Source of the DNA: Marisimplicoccus sp038110465
GTDB lineage: Bacteria > Bacteroidota > Bacteroidia > Flavobacteriales > Flavobacteriaceae
Assembly: GCA_038110465.1 (NCBI GenBank)
Contig: JAYNJU010000006.1
Coordinates: forward strand, 1-62,108
Direction: 5' to 3'
DNA: 62,108 nucleotides
The translations under genes were made by a program, and so were the position numbers. The notes beneath the pieces were generated by a model. The model ran no database searches. It was not told where the DNA came from and saw nothing but the letters and a program-made list of their open reading frames with translations. This document shows positions 53,122-61,566 of this stretch, one piece after another (position 1 is the stretch's first letter; the number at the start of each line of letters is the position of its first letter).

Positions 53122-53722
53122 ATACTTCTAAAAACTTTTGATTTACAACTTCCCAGTTAATAACATTAAAGAAAGCATTAATATAATCTGGTCTTCTATT
53201 CTGATAATTTAGATAATATGCATGCTCCCATACATCAAGACAAAGTATAGGAGTTCCACCACATCCATTTGGCATTAAAGGATTATCTTGATTGGCTGTA
53301 GAGCAAATTTCAAGCTTATTATTACCGTGAGAACACAACCAAGCCCATCCAGATCCAAATCTACCAGCAGCGGCATTCTGAAACTCACTTTTAAAATTTT
53401 CAAATGAACCAAAATTAGAATTTATAGAATCTAAGATTTCATTAGTTGGCTCACCTCCACAATTAGGTCCCATAATTTCCCAAAATAAATTATGATTATA
53501 GTACCCCCCTGCATTATTTCTTAGGCCACTATTTTCTAGATCTAAAGATTTAAGTATTTCTTCAATATTCTTTAACTCATTATCTGAGCCTGATATGATA
53601 TTATTTAAATTATTAGTATATCCATTATGATGTTTTCCATAATGAATTTCCATAGTTTTTGTATCTATATTTGGTTCTAATGCATCAAAAGCATAATTTA
53701 ATTTTGGTAATTCAAAAGCCAT
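53120..53722 (-). CDS. sodA: Superoxide dismutase [Fe/Mn]
   Basis: A 200-residue enzyme that converts superoxide to hydrogen peroxide. Metal ligands and family motifs: H in MEIHYGKHHNGY, H in YYNHNLFWE, and D and H in CLDVWEHAYYLNYQNRR. A GSGWAWL segment lies between them. The residues that separate iron from manganese forms are not decisive here. It has an exact promoter match upstream and shares a terminator with the PurF-like gene. Confidence 0.94.
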   Translation of the reverse strand: MAFELPKLNYAFDALEPNIDTKTMEIHYGKHHNGYTNNLNNIISGSDNELKNIEEILKSLDLENSGLRNNAGGYYNHNLFWEIMGPNCGGEPTNEILDSINSNFGSFENFKSEFQNAAAGRFGSGWAWLCSHGNNKLEICSTANQDNPLMPNGCGGTPILCLDVWEHAYYLNYQNRRPDYINAFFNVINWEVVNQKFLEV

Positions 53723-53734
53723 AATTTTTTTTTA

Positions 53735-53764
53735 CAAAATTAGAATTATTTTAATAAGTATCAA
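53735..53764 (-). promoter_or_regulatory. Promoter of sodA
   Basis: On the minus strand: TTG (53764-53762), a 19-base spacer, then TAATTTTG (53742-53735). All fixed bases of TTG-N19-TAnnTTTG match. The transcript would start near 53730, about 8 bases before the ATG at 53722. Confidence 0.65.
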
Positions 53765-53772
53765 CACAGTAA

Positions 53773-56700
53773 ATGAACTACTCTTTTAAGATTATTAATT
53801 CTTCAGCTGGATCAGGTAAAACTTTTAATCTAGCAATCGAGTTTATATCAAAAATTTTAACAGAAAAAGATCCTAATCATTTTAAAAAGATGATTGCTTT
53901 AACATTTACAAATAAAGCATCATCAGAAATGAAAGATAGAATATTACAATATCTTTTAGAATTGAAAAATTCTAATAATGAATTATTAAAAAAAATCTTT
54001 CAAGAAAAGACAGGGTTAGAAGTCAATTTAATACAAAAAAAATCTGAAATGTCCCTAAAGAGAATATTAGATAATTATTCATATTTCAATGTTTTAACTA
54101 TTGATAGTTTTACAAATGATATTCTTAAATCTTTTGATTTTTCAAATGACCAACAAACAGACTATAAAATAGAATTAGATTCAAGCGTTATTATCGATAA
54201 AGTTATTGATCAACTATTTGAAGATTTAAAAAATGATAATTACTTAAAGGAATTATTTATTCAATTTTCTAAGTTTAAAATATTTAACAATAAAAGTTGG
54301 GATATTTCTTTTGATTTACAAGAATTCCTATTATTTCTAGAAAAAGAGTCTAACAAATTTCAAATTGATTTTTTTAAAGAAAAAAATGAAAAATATTTTA
54401 TTAATACTAGAGAAGAAGCTTTCAGCTTATTGAAAAAAAAGAAAAGGGATATAAAAGTTTATGCAAAGAAATGTTTGAATTTATTTCAAGAAAAAAAAAT
54501 ACAATCTGAAGATTTTAAAGGAAGTTATTTTCCTAATTTTTTGAATTCTTTAATTAATGATGATAATATATACTATAATAACTCAATTGAAAATGCTCTT
54601 GAAGGAAACACAAGATTATACAATAAATCACTTATTGATAATAAAGTTAAAATTATAGAACAAATAAGACCTGACTTATTAGACAATTACTATAATATAA
54701 AAAAAACAGTTGTTGATATAAATATCTTAAACTCTCTACTCCTTTATCTCCCAATTTTATCAATTATTCCCAGGGTAAATCAAAAAATAAATAAAATACA
54801 AAAAGCAGATAATCTTAAATTAATTTCAAAATTCAATTATGAACTTAATAATTTAATTACATCTTATGATACACCTGAGATTTATGAAAAACTTGGATCA
54901 AAGTATAATGATTTTTTTATTGATGAATTTCAAGATACATCTGAGCTTCAGTGGAAAAACTTAATTCCTTTAATTTCTAATTCAATACATAGCGAAGATC
55001 ATGACGGTTCAAAAGGCTCACTTTTATTAGTTGGCGATCCAAAACAATCAATTTATAGATGGAGAGGTAGTAGAATAAATCAGTTTATCAATCTTATTAT
55101 AAATGAAAATAATCCATTTCATGTTGACCCAAAAATTGTAAATATTAATACTAATTACAGAAGCTCTAATAAAATTGTAGAGTTTAACTCTGAGTTTTTT
55201 TCTTTCGTTTGTAACAAGCTAAATCTAGATATTTACAATACAGACCTATTAAATTTTAAACAAAAAACATCAAAAAAAGATGATGGGTATTTAGAGGTTC
55301 ATGAATATATAAATGATAACTTTTATATTGAAATTGAGAGTAAAATTAATGATTTACTAAGTAGAGGTTTTCTTCCATCAGATATAGCAATATTAGTTAG
55401 AAAAAATAATCAAATAAAAGATCTAATTGAAAATATTAAGTCTGAGAATTTTGAATTACTTTCCAATGATGCTCTTAATATAAATACTTCATCTGATGTC
55501 CAGTTTATAATTTCAATCTTTAAGTTAAGTACCTCAGTAAATAAAATTGAAAAAAGAAATATCTTAAAATTTCTTTACAATAAAAACTTTTTTAGAGATT
55601 CATACTTAAATCTAAATCAATGTTTTATAAATAATCTATCACTTGAGAGTTTACCTGATTTTTTTAATAATATCACTAAATCAAAATTTGATTTTAAATT
55701 TTTTATAGACTTAGACTTAATTCAATCATTTGTTTATTGCTGTAAAACTTTTAAGCTAGACTTAAATAACATCTACTTAAAATCACTTTTAGATGATATT
55801 TATGAGTTTAACAGTGATCAAAAAAAATCTGTGAGTGAGTATTTAAATCATTGGGAAAAAAAATCTGATACAATTAACCTAAGCTTACCAGATAATAATA
55901 ATTCAATAATAACTTCAACAATACATAAATCTAAAGGTCTAGAATTTCAAGCTGTAATTATGCCTTTTATGAATGAGAAATTAGACGAAGCTAACTTTAA
56001 TGAAATTTTATGGCTCCACGAACCAATTAAAGAATTGAAAAAATTTGAGTGGGTACCAATAAAGAAATCAAAAATGCTAATAGATGGTGGAAGTATAACT
56101 AAAGATATATACGATAGTTGTGTTTTAAATAATTTAATTGATTCAATCAATCTTTTATACGTAGGCTTTACAAGACCAAAAAAAGAATTATATATTTTTT
56201 TAGAAAATAAAAATTACATTCATAATACATACTCTTCTTTGATTAAGGATTTCTTAAATTTTAAGAATTATGATAATAAATTTAAAATTGGCAATAAAAC
56301 AAGAATAAAAAAAGAAGAGAAAAAGCAAATTAAAAATAAAAGTCATGTAAAGATATTAGCTGCATCAAAAAATGTAAACCAAGCAATATATGTATCAGAA
56401 ACCTTAAAAGAAATATTAAGAGTAAATGAATCAGCAAATGTTTATATATACCATTTTGATAAAAATTTTAAAACTTTAATTGAAGTCTTCAAAAATTCAG
56501 AATCTTCTAAATACTCTGATATACATTTTTTAGAATCTGATAAGTATAATTTTGATTATGTCATTTTGACCAATCTTAATGAAGGATTATTCCCTTTTTA
56601 TGAAATCAATGATTCAGAACGAAAAGATAATTATTTATCTGATTTTGAATCATTGGATAATCAATCAAAAGAAATTCGTATTTCTAATTTGTTTTACAGA

Positions 56701-57711
56701 CTAATTAAAAATGCTAAAGAAGTTTACCTAACTTATGACACTGATTTAAGATCAATATCTAATGGAGAGGAAAGTAGATTTATTAAACAATTAAAATTTT
56801 TGAATCAAGATAATATTAATGTTTCAATGGAAACTTTAAATGACAAAATAATTTTAAATCAAGAAAAAAATGAAACTATTAAAATAGATGACATTATTAG
56901 AAATAAAATTCAAGAGTTGTTTAATGATGGTATTTCAGCTTCAACTCTTAATCTGTTTATCAAAAATCCATATTTATTTTATGAGCAAAAAATTTTAGGT
57001 ATTAATGATTATGAAGAGACTAAATACTTAAATTATATGGATCAAGGCACACTAATTCATAAAGTTATTGAAAAGATTTACACTCCATATATAAATAAAG
57101 TTTTAGAAATAGATTATCTGGATAAAATAATAGAAAAAATTGATGAGATTACAGATTCAACATTTTTTGAACTTTACTCAAAAAAACCAGATGGTAAAAA
57201 TTTAATTTTTGTAGAAATTGTTAAAGAGTATATCAAAAGAATAATTGAATTTGAGAGAAAAATCATAAAAAGAGATAAAGTTGAAATAAAGATTCTTTTT
57301 GTCGAGAAAAAATTATCATCTTTTATAGAATTAAACGGAGAAAAAGTTAAAATTAGAGGAATTATTGATAGAATAGATCTATTAAATGGCGAATTAAGAA
57401 TTATTGACTATAAGTCTGGATTAGTAAATCAAAAAAACCTAGATATAAATTATTTAAATTCAATTCAAAATGATAGCAAATTTTCAAATCTTCTGCAGCT
57501 ATTGATTTATAAATTATTGGTTTTAAATAATTATAAGGAATATAAATTGAAAGAATTAGGAATCTATTCTTTTAAAAAAATTGATAATCAGTTTTTAACT
57601 ATTAAGGATCATTTTAAAGTATCTATTGATGAAATAAAGAAAATTGTTTCAGATATTCTAATAGAAATTATCGAAACTAAAGAGTTTATTGATTCGGGAA
57701 ATCCTTCATAA
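53773..57711 (+). CDS. Single-chain AddA/AddB-like helicase-nuclease
   Basis: A 1312-residue protein for double-strand break processing. Residues 1 to about 850 are an AddA/UvrD-type helicase: Walker A AGSGKT (12-17), DEFQD (384-388), GDPKQSIYRWRGS (from 421), HKSKGLEF (718-725), GFTRP (798-802). From about 857 the sequence turns AddB-like: VILTNLNEGLFP (E937), a partner of the DxS 'FIKNPYLFYEQKILG' segment, then a RecB-type nuclease with H1096, D1199, D1212-x-K1214 and Q1242...Y1246. So AddA lacks its own nuclease and AddB its helicase-like half. Sequence is continuous, with no gap. It starts across a 50-base spacer from sodA. Confidence 0.85.
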   Translation: MNYSFKIINSSAGSGKTFNLAIEFISKILTEKDPNHFKKMIALTFTNKASSEMKDRILQYLLELKNSNNELLKKIFQEKTGLEVNLIQKKSEMSLKRILDNYSYFNVLTIDSFTNDILKSFDFSNDQQTDYKIELDSSVIIDKVIDQLFEDLKNDNYLKELFIQFSKFKIFNNKSWDISFDLQEFLLFLEKESNKFQIDFFKEKNEKYFINTREEAFSLLKKKKRDIKVYAKKCLNLFQEKKIQSEDFKGSYFPNFLNSLINDDNIYYNNSIENALEGNTRLYNKSLIDNKVKIIEQIRPDLLDNYYNIKKTVVDINILNSLLLYLPILSIIPRVNQKINKIQKADNLKLISKFNYELNNLITSYDTPEIYEKLGSKYNDFFIDEFQDTSELQWKNLIPLISNSIHSEDHDGSKGSLLLVGDPKQSIYRWRGSRINQFINLIINENNPFHVDPKIVNINTNYRSSNKIVEFNSEFFSFVCNKLNLDIYNTDLLNFKQKTSKKDDGYLEVHEYINDNFYIEIESKINDLLSRGFLPSDIAILVRKNNQIKDLIENIKSENFELLSNDALNINTSSDVQFIISIFKLSTSVNKIEKRNILKFLYNKNFFRDSYLNLNQCFINNLSLESLPDFFNNITKSKFDFKFFIDLDLIQSFVYCCKTFKLDLNNIYLKSLLDDIYEFNSDQKKSVSEYLNHWEKKSDTINLSLPDNNNSIITSTIHKSKGLEFQAVIMPFMNEKLDEANFNEILWLHEPIKELKKFEWVPIKKSKMLIDGGSITKDIYDSCVLNNLIDSINLLYVGFTRPKKELYIFLENKNYIHNTYSSLIKDFLNFKNYDNKFKIGNKTRIKKEEKKQIKNKSHVKILAASKNVNQAIYVSETLKEILRVNESANVYIYHFDKNFKTLIEVFKNSESSKYSDIHFLESDKYNFDYVILTNLNEGLFPFYEINDSERKDNYLSDFESLDNQSKEIRISNLFYRLIKNAKEVYLTYDTDLRSISNGEESRFIKQLKFLNQDNINVSMETLNDKIILNQEKNETIKIDDIIRNKIQELFNDGISASTLNLFIKNPYLFYEQKILGINDYEETKYLNYMDQGTLIHKVIEKIYTPYINKVLEIDYLDKIIEKIDEITDSTFFELYSKKPDGKNLIFVEIVKEYIKRIIEFERKIIKRDKVEIKILFVEKKLSSFIELNGEKVKIRGIIDRIDLLNGELRIIDYKSGLVNQKNLDINYLNSIQNDSKFSNLLQLLIYKLLVLNNYKEYKLKELGIYSFKKIDNQFLTIKDHFKVSIDEIKKIVSDILIEIIETKEFIDSGNPS

Positions 57712-59158
57712 CAAGATCAGATACTATCTTACCTGAAATAAGTGACGGAGGAACACCTGGGCCTGGAACTGTTAACTGGCCTGTAAAAAAAAGTCCTTTA
57801 ACTTTTTTACTTTTAATTTTAGGTTTGAAAATTGAAGTTTGTAAAAGGGTATTAGCTAGTCCATAAGCATTTCCTTTATAGGAATTATAATCATCTGTAA
57901 AATCTTTTATACAATATGATTTCTTGTATACAATATTATCTCTAATTTTTTCTCCGGAAACTTTTTCTATCCTATCAATTATAATATTAAAATATTTTTC
58001 TCTTAAATCTTGAGTATCATTTAATCCAGGTGCAATTGGCATCAAAATAAAACAATTCTCACATCCTTCTGGAGCCATAGTATTATCTGTTTTAGAAGGA
58101 AAATTTAAATAAAATAAAGGTGATTCAGGCCATTTTGGATTATCATAAATTTCAGATGCATGTTTATTAAAATCTACATCAAAAAAAAGATTATGATGAT
58201 CAAAATTTTCAACTTTTTTATTAATGCCTAAATAAAACAATAGTGATGATGGAGCAAAAATTTTTTTACTCCAAAATTTTTCAGAATATCCTCTATACTT
58301 TTTATCAATTAGTGCTTCTGTATGGTTATAGTCTGCACCACTTATTATGATATCAAAATCATAAATATCTCCATTACTCTTAACACCTATTACACTATTA
58401 TTTTCGATTAATATTTCTTCTACAGCTCTACTTGAATAAAACTGAACACCTTTTTCTTTTGCAAGTTCAATCATTGATTCTACAATCTTGTACATTCCAC
58501 CTTTTTCAGGAAACCAAGTTCCTAATCCAAAGTCAGCATGGTTCATAATATTATAAAAAGCAGGAGTGTTTTCTGGTTTTGCTCCTAAAAAAAGAACTGG
58601 GAATTCAAGAATTTGACGAATCTTCTTGTGTTTGAATTTTTTTGCAATTTCAGACTTAATATCAGTTAAAAAGTACCTAATTCTTTTTAAAGTTTGAAAA
58701 GTAATAAGTTCTAAAATTGAAATACCAGGCTTATATACAATTTTATCCATTGCAATTGAATAATTTTTTTTTGCCTCACTCATAAAATTGAATAACTTTT
58801 TTGAAGATCCTTTCTCAAGATTTTCAAAAGTTTTTGCAATTTCATATATATCCCCCTTAATCTCTATTTCATCATTAGTCCCAAAAAAAACCTTATAAGC
58901 AGGATCAAGCTTTTTTAAAGTATAGTAATTTGATACAGTTTTATTGAAGTCATTAAAATATTTTTCAAAAACATCAGGCATCCAATACCATGAAGGTCCC
59001 ATATCAAAAGAAAAACCTTTTGCTTTAAAATTTCTTGCTCTTCCTCCATAAGTGCTATTTTTTTCAAAAATAGTAACTTGATAGCCCTTATCCGCTAAAT
59101 AAGTTGCAGCAGAAATAGAGGAGAAACCTGAACCAATGATCAAAATTTTTTTAATCAT
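57686..59158 (-). CDS. crtI: Phytoene desaturase (CrtI family)
   Basis: A 490-residue FAD enzyme that desaturates phytoene towards lycopene. The dinucleotide site ILIIGSGFSSISAATYL is followed by VTIFEKNSTYGGRARNF and FDMGPSWYWMPDVFEKYF, typical of carotenoid desaturases. The C-terminal LFFTGQLTVPGPGVPPSLISGKIVSDL is the second family motif. It is the partner of crtY at 9488; the usual crtB neighbour is not here because the convergent helicase gene overlaps its 3' end by 26 bases. A 30-residue membrane peptide gene precedes it with an ATGA overlap. Confidence 0.9.
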   Translation of the reverse strand: MIKKILIIGSGFSSISAATYLADKGYQVTIFEKNSTYGGRARNFKAKGFSFDMGPSWYWMPDVFEKYFNDFNKTVSNYYTLKKLDPAYKVFFGTNDEIEIKGDIYEIAKTFENLEKGSSKKLFNFMSEAKKNYSIAMDKIVYKPGISILELITFQTLKRIRYFLTDIKSEIAKKFKHKKIRQILEFPVLFLGAKPENTPAFYNIMNHADFGLGTWFPEKGGMYKIVESMIELAKEKGVQFYSSRAVEEILIENNSVIGVKSNGDIYDFDIIISGADYNHTEALIDKKYRGYSEKFWSKKIFAPSSLLFYLGINKKVENFDHHNLFFDVDFNKHASEIYDNPKWPESPLFYLNFPSKTDNTMAPEGCENCFILMPIAPGLNDTQDLREKYFNIIIDRIEKVSGEKIRDNIVYKKSYCIKDFTDDYNSYKGNAYGLANTLLQTSIFKPKIKSKKVKGLFFTGQLTVPGPGVPPSLISGKIVSDLVMKDFPNQ

Positions 59159-59247
59159 TTTTTTGATGTGACGTAGTCATATAAAATGGCACCAAGAACT
59201 ACAACCATTGAGAAAATAACTATAAATGCAACAAATGATTTACTCAT
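59155..59247 (-). CDS. 30-residue membrane peptide overlapping the crtI start
   Basis: MSKSFVAFIVIFSMVVVLGA, then ILYDYVTSKK: a single membrane helix (about residues 5-23) with a short basic end. It starts with ATG at 59247, and its TGA shares bases with the crtI ATG (ATGA), the sign of coupled translation. It resembles small membrane peptides of unknown function. It could recruit or tether the desaturase at the membrane, but that is only inference. No similar sequence is recognised. Confidence 0.5.
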   Translation of the reverse strand: MSKSFVAFIVIFSMVVVLGAILYDYVTSKK

Positions 59248-59299
59248 CTTTAAAATATTGAATGGTAAAAGTATAAAATATCGTAGATTTAGTTGAATA

Positions 59300-59809
59300 A
59301 TGAATCATATTTTAAGCTTTAATCTATCGCTATTAATTGTTTTACTTATCTCATGTAGTGGTAATACAACCATTTCAAATGAAATTATTGAGCAAGAGAA
59401 CATAGAATTTGAATTAGATTACACAATTCCAATTGTTATTGAAAAAGAATTAAAAGATAATCATAATTTAGATGACTGGTCTGAGTTTTTAATACTTGAA
59501 AATAATATTTTAATATTAGCAAATTCGATAAATGGATATGTTGAAAATGATGCAGTTTATCTTGAAGATATTCTAAATAAACTTTCAAATAATTCTTCAA
59601 ATATCCTAAAATCTGAATTTGAATTATTAAATAAAAGCTCAGAAATAAAAGGAAGATTAAAACTATTGAACATTCAAATACAAAAAACTAAAATTAATAT
59701 TTCAAGTATTGATAAAAAAAATGGAATTGAAGAACTAGATAAAATTTTTACTTATTATAATTATTCAGTGAATATGATACAATCTATTATTAATGACTCT
59801 AGTTATTAA
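59300..59809 (+). CDS. Lipoprotein of unknown function
   Basis: A 169-residue protein with a lipoprotein signal (SLLIVLLISC, cysteine at residue 19). The mature part is largely helical and acidic (for example YVENDAVYLEDILNKLSNNS and KSEIKGRLKLLNIQIQ), with no enzyme motifs. It is probably anchored at the outer membrane. It is divergent from the small peptide-crtI unit and converges on metG with an 11-base overlap. No family is recognised. Confidence 0.6.
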   Translation: MNHILSFNLSLLIVLLISCSGNTTISNEIIEQENIEFELDYTIPIVIEKELKDNHNLDDWSEFLILENNILILANSINGYVENDAVYLEDILNKLSNNSSNILKSEFELLNKSSEIKGRLKLLNIQIQKTKINISSIDKKNGIEELDKIFTYYNYSVNMIQSIINDSSY

Positions 59810-61493
59810 AGGTGTTTTTTAATTTATTTATTTGAAATTCAATTTCAGAATCTTCAACTCTTCTAAAAAGTATTTCAATTTGCTCTAATTTAAAATCATA
59901 ATTAATCAAGTTTGATAAATCATTAAGACATGACCAGTCAGAGCAATTAACACCAATCATTTTCTTTAATTTAGTTGATGTAAAAGGTAAAAATGGTTCG
60001 CTCAAAACTGAAAGATATGTTAAGATTTTAAATGAGGTATTTAGAATTTGATTAACTCTATCAGGATCTAAATCTTTTAACTTCCATGGTTCACTATCTG
60101 CAAGATATTTATTTCCTAATCTAGCAATGGAAATTAAATTTTTCAATGCTTCTCTAAACTTAAAATCATTCAAATTATATTCTAGGTTTTCTTTTAATGA
60201 TAAAACTTCATTTATAATATTTTTATCAAAATCAATATTCTCCTTAGGATTAGGAATTTTACCATTATAATATTTGACAATTAATGAAAGAACTCTATTG
60301 GCAAAATTTCCATAAATTGAAACAAGTTCACTGTTATTTCTGGTTTGAAAATCCTTCCATGTAAAATCGTTATCCTTTGTTTCAGGGCAGGTAGAAGTTA
60401 ATACATATCTTAAAACATCTTGCATTTCAGGAAAGTCAGTTAAATATTCATGAAGCCAAACTGCCCAATTTCTGGAAGTAGAAATTTTGTCGCCTTCTAA
60501 ATTTAAAAATTCATTTGCAGGAACATTTTCAGGGATAATGAAACCTCCATACATTTTAAGCATAATTGGAAAAATTATACAGTGAAAAACAATATTATCC
60601 TTACCAATAAAATGAATCAAATTAGTTTTATCATCTTTCCAATATTTTTCCCAATCTTTTTTATTTTTTTCTGCCCACTCAATAGTCGATGAAATATATC
60701 CAATTGGAGCTTCAAACCATACATATAAAACCTTGCCTTTTTCTCCTTCAACCTCAACTGGGATCCCCCAATCTAAATCTCTTGTAACAGCCCTGGGTTT
60801 TAATCCACTTTCTAACCATGCTTTAACTTGACCTACTACATTAGGCTTCCAGACATCTTTTTTTTCTTTTGTTATCCATTTTTCAATGAAATCTTCAAAT
60901 TCATCTAGTTTAATGTAATAATGCTTAGTATTTTTTTTTACAGGTTTTGAATTAGAAATGGTAGACTTTGGATTTATCAATTCATCTGGACTAAGTGTTG
61001 AACCACATTTTTCACATTGATCACCATATGCTTTATCAAAAGCACAAATTGGACAAACACCAATTATATATCTATCAGCCAAAAATTGATTTTCTTCTTC
61101 ATCAAAAAACTGTTTAGATTCTATTAGCTTAAACAATTTTTTTTCTTTTAAAGTTTCAAAAAAATCTAGTGATGTACTATGGTGAATTTTACTAGATGTC
61201 CTAGAATAATTATCAAAAGTAATTCCAAAATTTTCAAGTGATTCATTAATTAATTTATGATATTTATCTACTAATTCTTTTGGAGTTAATGAGGCTTTTT
61301 TTGATGCTAAAGAAATTGCTACTCCATGCTCATCACTTCCACAAATAAAAGCAACATCGTTATTAGACAATCTTTTATATCTAGCATATATATCAGCAGG
61401 AATATAAACACCTGCTAAATGCCCTATATGAATGGGTCCATTAGCGTATGGTAGTGCTGCAGTAATTGTAAAAGTTTGCTTATTCTTTGTCAT
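59799..61493 (-). CDS. metG: Methionyl-tRNA synthetase lacking the C-terminal tRNA-binding domain
   Basis: A 564-residue class I synthetase charging tRNA-Met. The HIGH motif is H22-I-G-H25 (GPIHIGHLAG). The zinc knuckle is C147, C150, C160 and C163. The KMSKS loop reads KISTS (336-340), and NFANRVLSLIVKYYNG opens the anticodon-binding domain. Typical flavobacterial enzymes of about 690 residues end with an extra EMAP/Trbp111-like tRNA-binding domain; this one stops after the anticodon domain, with a proper stop codon and no gap. Divergent from the dnaE gene. Confidence 0.94.
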   Translation of the reverse strand: MTKNKQTFTITAALPYANGPIHIGHLAGVYIPADIYARYKRLSNNDVAFICGSDEHGVAISLASKKASLTPKELVDKYHKLINESLENFGITFDNYSRTSSKIHHSTSLDFFETLKEKKLFKLIESKQFFDEEENQFLADRYIIGVCPICAFDKAYGDQCEKCGSTLSPDELINPKSTISNSKPVKKNTKHYYIKLDEFEDFIEKWITKEKKDVWKPNVVGQVKAWLESGLKPRAVTRDLDWGIPVEVEGEKGKVLYVWFEAPIGYISSTIEWAEKNKKDWEKYWKDDKTNLIHFIGKDNIVFHCIIFPIMLKMYGGFIIPENVPANEFLNLEGDKISTSRNWAVWLHEYLTDFPEMQDVLRYVLTSTCPETKDNDFTWKDFQTRNNSELVSIYGNFANRVLSLIVKYYNGKIPNPKENIDFDKNIINEVLSLKENLEYNLNDFKFREALKNLISIARLGNKYLADSEPWKLKDLDPDRVNQILNTSFKILTYLSVLSEPFLPFTSTKLKKMIGVNCSDWSCLNDLSNLINYDFKLEQIEILFRRVEDSEIEFQINKLKNTFNN

Positions 61494-61566
61494 TAAAAAC
61501 TATTGATAAGTCTCTAAAATCTTTCCAAGATAAAATATTAAATTAGTAATTGAAACTATTCCATCT

